Numbered from the stretch's first letter, positions 1-28,824 are shown. The stretch: DNA of 64,000 nucleotides from Nannobrachium achirus (GCA_963921795.1 OY997656.1:56727839-56791838), one strand, 5' to 3'. Made by a program: numbers and translations. The notes: generated from the sequence alone by a model not told the origin.

Positions 1-204
1 CATTATTTAGTGGGGTTCCCTGCTTCATCTCTTTCTCAGCTGAGGGGTCCTTCGCCAATTTGGTTCCATTTGTAAATCGAGGGTCGTTCAAACATTAGAG
101 ACCCGCTGTCCTCCTGGAACCCTAATATGCCATACATTCTGTAGTGTCACAGTAAAAAAGAAAACTGGAGACAGACATTCAGTAATGTCTCTTATGTCAA
201 AATG
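1..204. repeat. Decayed hAT-like repeat of the GGGGTC family
   Basis: The stretch with 'ctgcttcatctctttctcag' and 'aggggtcc' resembles the right half of the element at 54569-54973, which carries the same words. No gene is seen here. The element is cut by the window edge, so its left end is unknown. Confidence 0.45.
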
Positions 205-588
205 CTCAACCACTGTGCCTGGGGACCTTTGGTGTGCCCCTGAGAAGGGTCAAGTGTGCCCCTTGAAACTGCTTGAAAGACAGTATTGTATTTATCATTT
301 TAAACATGATTTAAACTAGTGAAAACAGCAGATCTACAAGCACACAACGCCTCGCACCGCGAGGCGTTGTGTGCTTGTAGATCGGCTGTTTTCACTACTG
401 TTGTGCGACAGCCTTGTATGATGAAGCAGGGCTTTACTTTGCGAAGAAACGTAATTATTTGAAACTTGGAGATGCAAGGTTTCTTCCCGACAGTGATGAT
501 ATTTACACCCACGTATTATGTTGGTGTGCCCATGGATTCTTGGGACATGAAAAGTGTGCACATGCAGAAAAAAGGTTGAGAAACACTG
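205..588 (-). mobile_element. Miniature element, GGGCACAC family, hairpin-bearing copy
   Basis: This is an inverted copy of the element at 14639-14981. Both share the central 'cttcccgacagtgatgat' text and the outer ends (GAGAAACACTG at the right edge here). This copy holds a full hairpin at 318-396. The 14.6 kb copy has the same hairpin collapsed to 34 bases. Terminal sequence CAGTGTTTCTCA is of hAT-Charlie type by resemblance. Confidence 0.7.
318..396. repeat. Palindromic hairpin repeat, 79 bp
   Basis: Arms 318-355 and 359-396 pair with one mismatch around a 3-base loop. Both arms carry the private variant 'caagcacaca'/'tgtgtgcttg' instead of the common caagctcaca. It is a member of the dispersed hairpin family described under findings. 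Confidence 0.9.
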
Positions 589-698
589 TAATAATGTATA
601 TATATTTTGACATATAAAGTTCTCCTCATGTTTGTTGTTGTGTAGAGTTATGTTGCTCAGGTGTTAATGCTGCTTAATACAGAAAGCGAATCAGAATA

Positions 699-1111
699 CA
701 ATTGACATTACCTGACTTTCGCCAGATGGTGGCAGCATTGCGTATATAACGCTCTGCTTTACCATCTGGGCTTGCTCGGCCAGAGTTGATAACACTCGTA
801 AAGTCCCGGGCCGGACCAATCAGCGGCAGCTATGGGCGGGTTCTGAGCGGCTCTGAGTCAATAGAGTCTGATTGCAGACCACGTGGAAACCCAGGAGGCG
901 GATTCTGGGTGCAACGTCATGCAGACAGGCCAATATGAGTGGTTGGAGTTGGCACTCCCAGACTGTGATAGAAACGGCCACATCCAATCACCTGCTACAG
1001 AAATTAAAAAAATGGCCCGCCCCTTACATCGAGTCTGGACGAGAGAGCCCAGATGTAAGGCAGAGCGTTACGCACTGCTGCAACTATCTGGCGAAAGTCA
1101 GGTTACAATTG
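699..1111. mobile_element. Non-coding element with ~65-75 bp terminal inverted repeats
   Basis: The left end (699-775, CAATTG...CCTGACTTTCGCCAGAT) is the reverse complement of 1048-1111, with small gaps. The interior has no convincing reading frame. This is a miniature inverted-repeat element of unassigned superfamily. Confidence 0.75.
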
Positions 1112-1920
1112 ACACTTATTTTAACTAAAACAAATAAACGTGGAGTCATCATTTTGGCATGTTTTCAATGAGCTTTACACCAAACCACTTTGCTGAAATA
1201 ACCAATGCCAAACACAACGCCAAACAGTATAAAGCGTTGTGAACTTGTAGATCTGCTATTTTTGGTTGTGATTCTCCTCAGAATAGGGATACTAGGCTTC
1301 AATAACACCTTACAGAAGAAAAACTAAAATCACACATTTGGTGGCCCCCCTGTATAACTGTGATGACCCCTTAGTAGGGCCCTGGACCAATTTTATTCAG
1401 GGCGTCTACAGCTTTTGAATGGATCTTTTAAAAATGAATGATTTCTCATTTCTGCGTGCGTGTTAATTATCTCTAAGGTCTCATCAGTGTACACTGATGA
1501 CTTGATTAGTCTGTCTGAAGTTATCATCAGGTGTTAACTATCACTCATTAACTCATTATAAATCATCATAGCTCAATATAAACAAATACATCCTTATAAA
1601 TCATTATAACTCCATTTGGCTTTTTGCCAACAGCTGCTGCTGCTGTCTTACTGACTTGACCACCGCTGACTTACACTGACATCTGCTGGTGAAACCTGAA
1701 TACTGCAGTCTTCACAATACATGCCAGCCAAGTCAAAGAGGAAACAATCAAATCTGGGAGTGCAACCGTTAATCAAAGAGAATCAATTGAAAGAAAATGT
1801 TACGATGTTGAGGGTAAAATGTATTTTTATAAAAATGCTTTTGAAATTGTGAAATCAGCTGATCCACTAGCTCAAAACACACTGTGATGCAACACTTTAT
1901 GAGCTCTCAGCTATATGGTC
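1112..1920. other. Non-coding stretch, little structure
   Basis: The only recognisable item is the right half of a dispersed hairpin at about 1226-1268 (GTGAACTTGTAGATCTGCTA). It is preceded by 'caccaaaccactttgctga', a host sequence also seen at 18220 and 19430. Otherwise AT-rich and unassigned. Confidence 0.5.
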
Positions 1921-2381
1921 AATTGATTGATTGATTGATTGAAGAATTTATTAGAAGTTTGCAATAGAAAAAGTACAGTTTCATGACAGTACAAATCACT
2001 GGTACAAGGTCAACTAAAAGGAGATCCTAGAAAGCCGAGGCTTATTTCCACAGGAACCACACTTTAAGTATCTCATATAACATTGAAAGACAGACGGATA
2101 GAACATAGTACTTTATCTAGGATAATATCAGTTTCAAAAGCATAATATCAAATACAAAGGCAGAAAAAAGAATAATAAAAAAGGGGGGGGGGGGCACGGG
2201 GGCATAGTCTATTTACAAGTCACGGGTAGCTGCTGTCTGAAGGTGACTTTTCATACCAATTTTGAAGGAGGCTAGGGATTTGCTCTCCTTTAGGGCTTGA
2301 GGAAGGGCGTTCCACATGTTGATGGTGTAGCAGGAGTTAGAGTTAGAGCCTTGTTTAGTGTTAAATCTACGTTGATGATGA
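1921..2381 (-). mobile_element. 5'-truncated LINE copy, 3' end
   Basis: On the minus strand it encodes the C-terminus of the reverse-transcriptase polyprotein found whole at 29729-32191 (…MWNALPQALKESKSLASFKI…). It then runs through the 3' UTR to a (TTGA)n tail at 1921-1942. Similarity to the 32 kb copy stops at about 2381, the usual 5' truncation of target-primed insertion. Confidence 0.9.
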
Positions 2382-3267
2382 TTATATATATCAATATCTT
2401 TGTGTATCTTTGTGTATGTTTGTGTGATAGAAGGACATATTATTGAACCCGGGTTCAAATCCAGGCCTGGCCAGCAAATGTGTCAAATATGACCAGTCGA
2501 AGTGTCTGGGGGAAATTCAATTGTAAATTGGTGTGTTGTGAGCTTGTAGATCGGCTTTCCCCCCAAAATAATTTACATTTAATGATATTGTTTATTTTTA
2601 TTTTTTTCTGTCTTATGTCTGTGGAAAAAAATAATAATATTGAATCATCACAAGCTGGCATGGTGATCTTATAATTTTTTAATGCATAAATAACCCTAAC
2701 CCTAACGATTTTGTAACCCATTTCTCACCCAGTGCCAGTGCCCTAAACTGTAATCATGGGCACTGCGCTCCCTCTGCCAACCTGGGGAGAGCCCTGAACT
2801 GAGCTCATGCTTCCTTCAGTACATGAGGGGTGATCACGCAGCTTCTTATCACCTGACAGGGGGGAGTTTCCCCGGTATAGGACGTAGCGTGTGGGAGACC
2901 CCGCAAAAGAATCGTATCTGAACTGGGAACCCCCCACCCTCCCTGACAAGCACTTGGAAATGTAGTCATACTCACAAGCTCATACTCGAGTCAGCTCACA
3001 AGCTCACAATGCGTCGCGATGCGACACATTGTGAGCTTGTAGATCAGCTATTTTCCAAAGATTTTAATGCATTTGAAACTTTAAATGGGACTTTCTGCAT
3101 TATGAGTCCTTTCACTTTTGGTACTTTAAGTACATTTTCATGGCAATACTTTTTTTTAATTTGGAATTTGGTAGCCTACTTCTATAGGTAATTCTACATT
3201 GCAATATTGATACTTTTACTTAGGTAAATCATTTGAGTACTTTTTTCCACCACTGGCAGACTCTTTG
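2382..3267. repeat. Mixed dispersed repeats and a decayed hairpin
   Basis: An arm of the hairpin family lies at 2534-2553. At 2699-2825 is an inverted copy of a ~120-bp repeat also seen at 24495-24620 and 60379-60485 (landmarks GATTTTGTAACCCAT and CTCCCTCTGCCAACCTGGGG). A hairpin with a damaged left arm spans about 2952-3060. The flank after it matches the 'tacttttactcaagtac' element at 11490-12000. No gene is seen. Confidence 0.6.
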
Positions 3268-3656
3268 TGTTTCCCTCAACCCCCAGGGGGGTCCCCAAAT
3301 TATTTTGGGGGGTCCCCAGATGTTTAGCTAAATGTTAACATTGTTTTCTCACCCAACAGTAAACAGACCAGCATACAGTATAAGTGTATACAGGGTATCT
3401 GCACATTTCTAAAGAGACAATTTACGGACTTTAAAGACCTTTTCTGTACCTCTGGTCAATCATTGGCCAAATTGTCAAATATTAGAGGCCGAAATTGTGA
3501 AAATAGCTGATCTACATGCTCGCAACGCCTCGCAACTCGAGGCGTTGCGAGCATGTAGATCTGCTATTTTCACAATAGAACCATGTTATGCAATGCCTCA
3601 AATCTTAGTACTCGTCAGGGTGGGGGGTCACGGCCTGAAAAGGTTGAGAACCACTG
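3268..3656. mobile_element. hAT-like miniature element (GGTCCCC family) with hairpin
   Basis: The right end is AGGTTGAGAACCACTG (3641-3656). Internal words 'caacagtaaacagaccagcat' and 'tctgcacatttctaaag' recur at 10440-11225, 14219-14459, 21540-21620 and 50570-50660. A near-perfect hairpin occupies 3494-3576. Confidence 0.7.
3494..3576. repeat. Palindromic hairpin repeat, 83 bp
   Basis: Arms 3494-3532 and 3538-3576 pair almost perfectly. The left arm reads ATTGTGAAAATAGCTGATCT. Both arms share the private change to 'catgctcgc'/'gcgagcatg', so they vary together. Confidence 0.9.
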
Positions 3657-3814
3657 CACTTGGGTAGGTACCCTCACAAAAACATGGCAGTAATCCTGTT
3701 CTCAACAAAACAAAATATATATTCTTTAATTCAGGTCTCCATCGGGTGAGTTATATATATTATTTTTTCAGTGAACTCTCGCTTTAAGCTAATCTTCACC
3801 CCCAAACAAATTGG

Positions 3815-4230
3815 GGCCAATGACGTCAGTTCAGAAAAAGCTACGGTATGGCAACATGACCAGGCGTCTTGACCAAGCATTGTTGGATGATGTTTCTATG
3901 GTTTCTTGGGCTGGATATGGCAGCCTGGAACGGTTGTTCAAGTGCATTGCACCTGTGCAGCAGACCTGCGGAACCTGGGAATATGCCATTCTGTCAACAT
4001 GGGGAGAATAAAAGTGTGAAGAATATAATTATAATACCTTGTTAAAGTGACCATTTTGTAACATTTTGCATTTGTAGTTATTTTACTGTAATTTAACAAC
4101 ATAACAACCAGCACAGACAGACAAAAAGACATTCATGGATTTATATTTAAAATTAACTTTTATTTTCCCCCCTGGACCCAGGATATGGCAGCTGCAATAC
4201 CCCTGCCATACGCAATTGACGCCCCTGATT
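3815..4230. mobile_element. Miniature element, inverted sister at 7671-8115
   Basis: Ends read 'gacgtcagttcagaaaaagc' and 'caattgacgcccctg'. The copy at 7671-8115 is in the opposite orientation and shares the sentences around 'gctgccatat' and 'aacaaggtatt'. No protein is encoded. Confidence 0.7.
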
Positions 4231-4433
4231 GGGGCCCCGACCCCCAGTCTAGGGACCACTACATGTATTGCATTGCGTTTGGAGATTGCGTAACATTTGC
4301 CTGCAGCTATGTGATATCCTGCAGTGTTGAGTAAATGTACTCAGTTACCTTTCATCTCTCTGGCAGGTGATTTCTACACTGGCCTGGTTCCTCTTTCAGG
4401 TGACGCAAACACGTTACGCAGAAAGTCCCTGTG

Positions 4434-4539
<106 letters not shown>

Positions 4540-4599
4540 GGCGCCACACCAAATTCTGGGCCCTGGGTACAAGGATTCACTGCGGGCCCCCCATGAATG

Positions 4600-4855
4600 T
4601 TAACTATTGAAAAATAGCAGATATACAAGCTCACAGCGCTGCGAGCTTGTAGATCTGCTATTTTTGAAAATGTTTGAAAATGTGTGTTTCCATGTCAGTG
4701 GTGCTCAAACTTTTTCATGTCAAGGACCCCCAAGATGATAATATGTATTTGGCCACGGACCGACCATCTCAAAATATTTAGTTCCAGTTCCATTTTCACG
4801 ACTTTTCAAAAGTTGTGAGCTTGTATATCTGCTATTTTTCAATGGCTAAAGTTAC
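4600..4855. mobile_element. Fragment of the double-hairpin compound element
   Basis: A short hairpin (4607-4668) is followed by hAT-like text beginning CAGTGGTGCTCAAACTTTTT. It ends with only the right arm of a second hairpin (4813-4845). The order matches the larger compound at 6240-6790, with the middle in the opposite orientation. Confidence 0.65.
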
Positions 4856-4937
4856 TAGGGCCCCTCCACCTTGGGCCCTAGTAACTCAGTCCCACCCCCC
4901 CAACCCCCCCCCCCCCCCCCCTTGTGACGCCTCTGCG

Positions 4938-4941
<4 letters not shown>

Positions 4942-5029
<88 letters not shown>
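4942..5029. repeat. ncf1: (CA)n microsatellite in the ncf1 promoter region
   Basis: It is an 88-base CA run ending about 150 bases before the ncf1 start codon, preceded by a poly-C run (4902-4920). By position it lies in the proximal promoter or 5' UTR. Confidence 0.95.
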
Positions 5030-5031
<2 letters not shown>

Positions 5032-5044
5032 CCATAAAGCCTCA

Positions 5045-5060
5045 CACTTCCCCTTTCCGC
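5045..5060 (-). promoter_or_regulatory. ncf1: Candidate PU.1 (ETS) site upstream of ncf1
   Basis: The minus strand reads GCGGAAAGGGGAAGTG, a close match to the purine-rich PU.1 consensus. PU.1 control of the human NCF1 promoter is established knowledge. Here the site lies about 125 bases before the start codon. Its function is inferred. Confidence 0.5.
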
Positions 5061-5181
5061 TCAGTCGACCATCCTCTCCCTGCAGCTGTGAACAACAACC
5101 TGCTCAGTTAGTTTAGGCCTGTTAGTTCCTGATCATAACGTTCTTGTGTTAGTATTATTCAGTAGCCTGCTGTCAGTCAGA

Positions 5182-23492
<18,311 letters not shown>

Positions 23493-23512
23493 ACCCATTC
23501 AGGCCTAGCATT

Positions 23513-24062
23513 ATTGACTGTTTTAACTATTGAAAAATAGCAGATATACAAGCTCACAGCTCGGCACCGAGTGCCGCGCTGTGAGCTTGTAGATCTGCTA
23601 TTTTTGAAAAAGTTGTGAAAATGTGTGCAAACCTTTGAATATATATATTTTCAAAACGAACGTTTGTAACTCAACTTTTGCTTCTGGGGGGGGGGGGGGG
23701 GGGGGGGGGGGGTCCCTGGAACTAAATATTTTGAGATGGGGGTCCGTGGCCAAATACATATCATTTTGGGGGTTCTTCACATGAAAAGGTTTGAGAACCA
23801 CTGACATAGTAGTCTCTCAAGAACCGACTAACTGAGCTCCAGTTAAGTGAAAAGGACCTTTTCTTTGACGATGGCTGGCCAGATTGCTGACATAGAAACA
23901 TAAGGTTTTTCAAAATATCTTAGAAGGATTCAAAAGACAATTCGGGTCAAAATTCTCATTTTCACGAATTTAAAAAAAATAGCAGATCTACAAGCTCACA
24001 GAGCGGCACTCTGTGCCGCGCTGTGAGCTTGTATATCTGCTATTTCTCAATAGTTAAAGCAT
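23513..24062. repeat. Compound unit with two hairpins, copy 2
   Basis: It is a near copy of 6240-6790: hairpins at 23530-23607 and 23975-24046, and outer flanks ttttaactattg / caatagttaaagc inverted to each other. A poly-G run (23687-23711) is an expansion specific to this copy. It lies 20 bases after the ncf1 stop, so it would be in the 3' UTR. Confidence 0.85.
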
Positions 24063-24235
24063 AATATAATAATACATAATAATGTGTACTCGTTCTCAAT
24101 GGGCTAAACCATTTGATGGTCACAGCATTTATTGATTTTGCTCTTTATGTAGGCATAACCAATTATAAATGTGTGCGTAAATGTCAAGTAGCTATGTTTT
24201 GCCAAAATTCATCATGTGTTCTCAAATATCATGCC

Positions 24236-24241
24236 AATAAA
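24236..24241 (+). terminator. ncf1: Candidate ncf1 polyadenylation signal
   Basis: AATAAA about 740 bases after the stop codon, the first clean hexamer downstream on this strand outside a repeat. Confidence 0.5.
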
Positions 24242-24290
24242 TGGAACAGACATGGAAACAATGTGTTTCTTTGTCATTGTAACTGACCTA

Positions 24291-24292
24291 AG

Positions 24293-24329
<37 letters not shown>

Positions 24330-25835
24330 TTTTTATTAAGCCATTAAGACAGAGAACGTATCTGTGTCACGCAACAACTTTAATCATCATTTTTTAATAT
24401 TTTGGCTATTCACAAATGGCAGATCCAAAGTTGCTTCTTAGTTAGCAGATCTTCAAGCTATGAGCTTGTAGATCTGCTAACTAAGAAGCAACTTTGGACT
24501 CCTCATGCATAGAAGGAAGCATGAGGTCAGTCCGTTGTCTCCCCAGGTTGGCAGAGGGAGTGTAGCGCCCAGGATTAGATAATTGACACTGGGTGAAAAA
24601 ATGGGTTACAAAATCGTGGATAAAAAATCAATTTTTATCAGAGGCAGTACTCCATCTTTCCCAGGGACACTTGCTTTGACAGTCTCCTCATGCCAATAAA
24701 GATCCCAGAAGAAACACTGTGATTGTACCACCAGATCGTCATGTCGCTCCCTCTGGCTATTACAGTTTACAGTTTAGGCATTTAGCAGATGCTTTTAATC
24801 CAAAGTGACTTACAATAAGCAGGTAATACACACCACTATCACTAAGCAAGATTATTGTGGCTGTTGGTGTTGCTCACTTATGGATGGATGGATGGACGGA
24901 CGGACGGACGGACAGACAGACAGATAACAGCCTCAGTTTCAGATAAAGACCCAGCTTTCTTTAAAAGTTAAAAGAACTAATTGAGTAGGCTACCCGAGAC
25001 GAAGTCCATATTTTAATTTTTTGAATATAGATTTATTTTGAGGGTGTGAAGTGACAGTTTTTAATCTTTTTAATTATTTATGCACTCCCCCCTCATTTTG
25101 TTGAATTAGATTGTTTTACTTATTAGGAATTATAAAACTACTACTTATGGAAAGTGGAAAAACTGTTGTGGAACAACAGTATAATTCCGTACAAGCAATA
25201 TTCAGCAGACAAAGGGAGCAGATAACATAAAAAAAGACAATTGAACATGACATAAAAATGACTAGTTTGTGGTTTACAGTCTGGTAAATCAAAAAATACA
25301 GTATATTAAAAATATATATATATGAACTTAGACTGTTATTCGTCTCAGGTACTCAATTGATTGAATACATTCTTTAAAAAAAAAGATAGCTTGATAAAAT
25401 AATCAAACTTCTCCTTGCCAAAGACCCGTGAATAGCCTTAGCCGTAGGCTAAGACAAAAAAAAAAAGGAAAATAGCCTACCTACAAGCTCACAACATTGT
25501 GACACAATGTACATGTGCAGATTCACTATTTTCGATTTACAACAACCTCATTCATTTATTTTTCTTTTTTCCCATCAGTCCAGCCCCTTGGAACGATCGT
25601 TACACATGTTTTTAATGCATTTTAAAGGAATATATTTTCTTCTTGGTCACTTTTAAAAATATTTAATTATCTTGATTTATAGTACTTTTTTGGAAGATTT
25701 TTCTTTTTTTGTCGCTTTTAATCTCCGGAAAGTGTATGGTTGCCTGCCTGCCTGTGTCTTGGCCAGGACACTCCTGTAAAAGGGTTTGTAATTGAAAACC
25801 ACTTCTTTACGGCGTTCCGTTCTCTCCTCCATGTT
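24291..25835. other. Intergenic region between ncf1 and the FKBP gene
   Basis: It contains a (TTGA)n tail (24297-24330), an extended-arm hairpin (24424-24498), a copy of the ~120-bp repeat (24495-24620), a SINE-like tail (24767-24830) and short (GGAC/GACA)n (24884-24925). A decayed hairpin lies at 25468-25534. The part nearest 25835 should hold the 3' UTR of the minus-strand FKBP gene. Confidence 0.6.
24424..24498. repeat. Hairpin repeat with 21-bp host-specific arm ends
   Basis: The arms begin TCCAAAGTTGCTTCTTAGTT, then AGCAGATCT, and mirror exactly to AACTTTGGA at 24498. Only the inner part belongs to the common core. Confidence 0.9.
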
Positions 25836-27254
25836 TCAAGCCGTTTTCTCCTCTGCCTCCACACTGACGGCTTTCTTCTCCAGCTCCTGCACGTCTCCGG
25901 CGTTCTCCACCTCCATGCCTACCACCTCCTTCTCCTCCTTCTTCTTGCCCTCCTCCACCTCGCTCTTCCCCGCAGCGGGCTTCGTGGCCTCCACCTCAGA
26001 CGGCGTGTGGAACATCCGCCCGTAGAGCAGCCGCTCCTTCTCCCGCTGCGCCCTGAGGCGCTCGTGGCAGAGACCCGCCTGGCTCTTGGCCGCCCTGTTG
26101 GCCGGGTAGAGCCGCGCCACCTTCTGGAAGTCGGCCCGCGCCCGCTCGTACTCCTTCAGGGCGAGGAGCGCTTCGCCCCGCCGGAACAGCGCCTTCTCGC
26201 TCGCCTCGTCCAGCGTCAGGGCGTGGTCGCAGTGCTCCAGCGCCGCGGCTGGCTCCCGCGCCTTGAGGCAGCACGCCGCCAGGTTGAGGCGCGCCGCCAG
26301 CCGCAGCTCGCGGGCCCTCGGAGCCTCCTCCTCGGAGAAGCCCCGCTCGGGCTCCAGCCACTGCACCACCCGCTTGTACTGCGTGGCCGCCTGCTGGTAC
26401 TTCCCCTCGCGGAAGCGCTGCGTTCCTTTCTCCTTCACCACGGCGCTCTGCTCCAGTTTCTCGGTGGTGCTCATGTCCCACTCCTCCTTGGCCTTGTCGA
26501 AGGCCGCCAGGCGGATCTTGTACTTCAGCTCGGCGCCGCCGGGGATGCCGTGCTCGGCGCTCCCCGCGCTCCCGAAGCCGTACGCGGGCGCCACGGTGAA
26601 CAGCGACTCCTCGCCCTGCTCCATGGCCGCGATGGCCGTCTCCACGCCGACGGGCAGGCCCAGGCTCTCGCCGTCGCCCAGCTCGAACTTGAGCCCCTCC
26701 CGCCGGTCGAAGACGCGGCCCTCGTGCAAGCCCTCCACGGCCACCTCCACGGCTGCGCCCACGTTGGGCTTGTCGTAGCCCTGGCCCTTGGCGAGGACGC
26801 GGCGCGTGACCCCGCCGTCCTCGGCCTCGGTGACGTCCTCGGCGCGGAACGCGAACAGCTCCACCTCGAACACCAGCGTGGCGTTGGGGGGGATCTTGGG
26901 CGGCGAGCCCTGCGAGCCGTACGCGTACTCGGGCTTGCAGACGAGCCGGCAGAGCTCGCCCACCTTCATGGTGGCCACGCCCAGCTCCCAGGCCTTGATG
27001 ACGCTGCGCTGGCCCAGCGCGAACTGGAACTTCTCGTCGCCGCGCTCGCGGCTGGAGTCGAACGGCGTGCCGTCGAGCAGCGTTCCCACGTAGTGCACCC
27101 ACACCTTGTCGCCCGGCGCGGGCGTCTCCGCGCCCGAGCCCTCCCTCTTCACCAGCTTCAAGACGCCCCCGTCCTTCTGCGGCGTGATGTCCTCTCCCTC
27201 CATGGGGAGGTGCTGTTGTTTTTGTCCTCCGCTGGTCTGTTCCTCTGCAGCCAT
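25836..27254 (-). CDS. FKBP4/FKBP5-type immunophilin co-chaperone, intronless
   Basis: This is a peptidyl-prolyl isomerase of the large FKBP class, which joins Hsp90-steroid-receptor complexes in cytosol and nucleus. It is a single open frame of 472 codons; mammalian FKBP51/52 have 457-459. FK1 spans about 31-138 with pocket residues kept (Y55, F65-D66, V85-I86, W89, Y112, I121, F129). FK2 spans about 147-253 with most pocket residues lost, as usual. A three-repeat TPR domain follows (about 265-400). LNLAACCLK and EKALFRRGEA match the Asn and Lys/Arg of the Hsp90 EEVD clamp. The tail is Lys/Glu-rich. Residues 118-119 are Pro-Pro, as in FKBP52; FKBP51 has Leu119. The start has a strong context (acaacaATGG). 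The vertebrate relatives I know are split by introns, so a retrocopy is likely. The frame is intact and far richer in G+C than its surroundings. FKBP4 versus FKBP5 orthology is unresolved. Confidence 0.93.
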   Translation of the reverse strand: MAAEEQTSGGQKQQHLPMEGEDITPQKDGGVLKLVKREGSGAETPAPGDKVWVHYVGTLLDGTPFDSSRERGDEKFQFALGQRSVIKAWELGVATMKVGELCRLVCKPEYAYGSQGSPPKIPPNATLVFEVELFAFRAEDVTEAEDGGVTRRVLAKGQGYDKPNVGAAVEVAVEGLHEGRVFDRREGLKFELGDGESLGLPVGVETAIAAMEQGEESLFTVAPAYGFGSAGSAEHGIPGGAELKYKIRLAAFDKAKEEWDMSTTEKLEQSAVVKEKGTQRFREGKYQQAATQYKRVVQWLEPERGFSEEEAPRARELRLAARLNLAACCLKAREPAAALEHCDHALTLDEASEKALFRRGEALLALKEYERARADFQKVARLYPANRAAKSQAGLCHERLRAQREKERLLYGRMFHTPSEVEATKPAAGKSEVEEGKKKEEKEVVGMEVENAGDVQELEKKAVSVEAEEKTA

Positions 27255-27463
27255 TGTTGTGTTATTGTCAAAGTCAGACTTGTTGAATCCGAAGAATGAT
27301 TATTGATGTTATTATTTTGTTTTTGTATTGCTGAACCAACACCAAATATCTTTCTGTTATGAGGATGTAGAAAATAAACTGAATCTCGAATCCTTTCGAA
27401 CACAGAAGAGGGACAGGCAAGCAGTGTGAGTTCCAGACTGTTGTCAAAAGCAGTGCAGTGCTC

Positions 27464-27549
27464 TTTATAAGAGTGCTTGAAGGCCAGTCTGTGACGTCAT
27501 TTGTGATGCCAGTGCTATGACGTCAGTCATCCCCAAAAGTCCTCATTGG
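27464..27549 (-). promoter_or_regulatory. Core promoter of the FKBP gene: TATA box, two CREs, CCAAT
   Basis: Read on the minus strand: CCAAT (27549-27545), TGACGTCA (27525-27518), TGACGTCA (27499-27492) and TATAAA (27469-27464). A start near 27435 would leave a 5' UTR of about 180 bases. Spacing and order fit an RNA polymerase II promoter driven by CREB/ATF factors. Function is inferred. Confidence 0.65.
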
Positions 27550-27560
27550 TGATGTCATCA

Positions 27561-27650
27561 GTAGATCACTCTCGGCATTTCAGCCGAGAGTGATCTACAA
27601 GCTCACAACGGTTGCATCTGCGACGCGACGTGAGCTTGTATGTCTGCTGT
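27561..27650. repeat. Hairpin repeat fused to a second local palindrome
   Basis: GTAGATCACTCTCGG (27561-27575) is mirrored by CCGAGAGTGATCTAC (27584-27598), which continues into the common AAGCTCACAACG core. The right arm GTGAGCTTGTATGTCTGCTG follows. It lies just upstream of the FKBP promoter. Confidence 0.75.
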
Positions 27651-27689
27651 TAACCGGAAGTGTCCCGCAGATAATGCTACAGTAAAGTC

Positions 27690-28050
27690 CAGGCCCGGAT
27701 CTACCATATGGGCACGTGTCCAGGGGCCCCTGGGCATCAAGGGCCCTCCAAAAAATAAAAATATTTGTTTTATCAGAATGAAATAAATGATGTCCACCAC
27801 CCCTGAAACAAATGCTGTGAGAAAAGTGCTGAAAAGTGCTGATTGTGTGTTAAGTACAATGTACAATATTTCATGAAAGTCAAGTCAACTGATTAAAACT
27901 CCGCCGGGCAGCGCTGAGCCAACTGTTGCTGCAGATGTTATACTGGACCTACATGCCTACACCTGCCTACAAAACATTGTGTGCGCACACGGGGGCCCCT
28001 TGGCGCTTCAGTGCCCAGGGGCCCTCTGAGGTGTTAATCCAGCCCTGGTA
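27690..28050. mobile_element. GGGGCCCC-type miniature element remnant
   Basis: The left part has 'gtgtccaggggcccctgggc', the right 'gcccaggggccctctgaggt', inverted to each other with gaps. No coding sequence. Confidence 0.55.
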
Positions 28051-28589
28051 AAGTCTTGCGGAAACAGGTGCATAGGGTGGAAACATTTATTTTACCGTTA
28101 TGTTTAATGATAAACCAATGACACATTTATGTGAAGGTGCTGCTCTGAAAAGCTTTAAACCAAAATAGGTACACATTTTGACTATAATTATAACTGTCAC
28201 TGAATAGAAAACAATAGGCTACTTTTATTTTGAAAACTGGACTTTTGATGTCAGTATTTTCTAATCAAAATGTTGTCGATTAAAGGGGGTAATTGGATTC
28301 AGCAAACAGGAAAAGGGGGAACTGAAGCCCAAAAACGTTTGAGAACAACAGGGTTTAGTGCATAGAAAGAAACATTTTTAGGGTCTGAATATGCAATGTC
28401 GTATGAATTTGCTATTTAACATCCGGCAGTTTCTAAATGCTGGGGACCCATGCTCAACATTTCTAACATAAAACTTTAGGGTACTCAAAATGTCCGAGTT
28501 CACTTTCTGGCTACTAGACTAACATGACAAACACAGCTTTAACATCATTCAGCTCAACTGGTTCTGTTCAATTGTCCAAAGTGTGTCCC
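28051..28589. other. Non-coding, unassigned
   Basis: AT-rich sequence in which I see no gene, hairpin core or clear terminal repeats, apart from a weak 'gggggaactgaagcccaaaa' hAT-like end near 28315-28350. Confidence 0.4.
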
Positions 28590-28824
28590 TTAAAGGAGTA
28601 GTTCATCGATTACTCACCCCATGGAGACTTGAGTTCAATAATTGATTCCGGATGGAGACCCGAATGCATTTGGGTCTCCATCCGGAATCAATGGGTCTAC
28701 AAAGAGTTATTATTGGCTTCGGAATACGACAAAAACAAAAAAACAAAGATTCTTGAACTCAAGTCTCCATGGAGTGAGTAATCGATAGAAAAAAAATCAT
28801 TTTGGAGGTGAACTACTCCTTTAA
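28590..28824. mobile_element. Miniature element TTAAAGGAGTAGTTCA with a perfect internal hairpin
   Basis: The ends (28590-28605 and 28809-28824) and the sub-terminal 'gagacttgagttcaa' are inverted. Inside, 28642-28690 is a perfect hairpin with arms starting TTGATTCCGGATGGAGACCC. A partial relative is near 36590-36640. Confidence 0.85.

Noticed and set aside
25740-27299. 519-codon plus-strand frame over the FKBP gene
   Set aside because: It is the antisense shadow of the minus-strand FKBP frame, produced by high GC content. The minus-strand product has clear FKBP and TPR domains.
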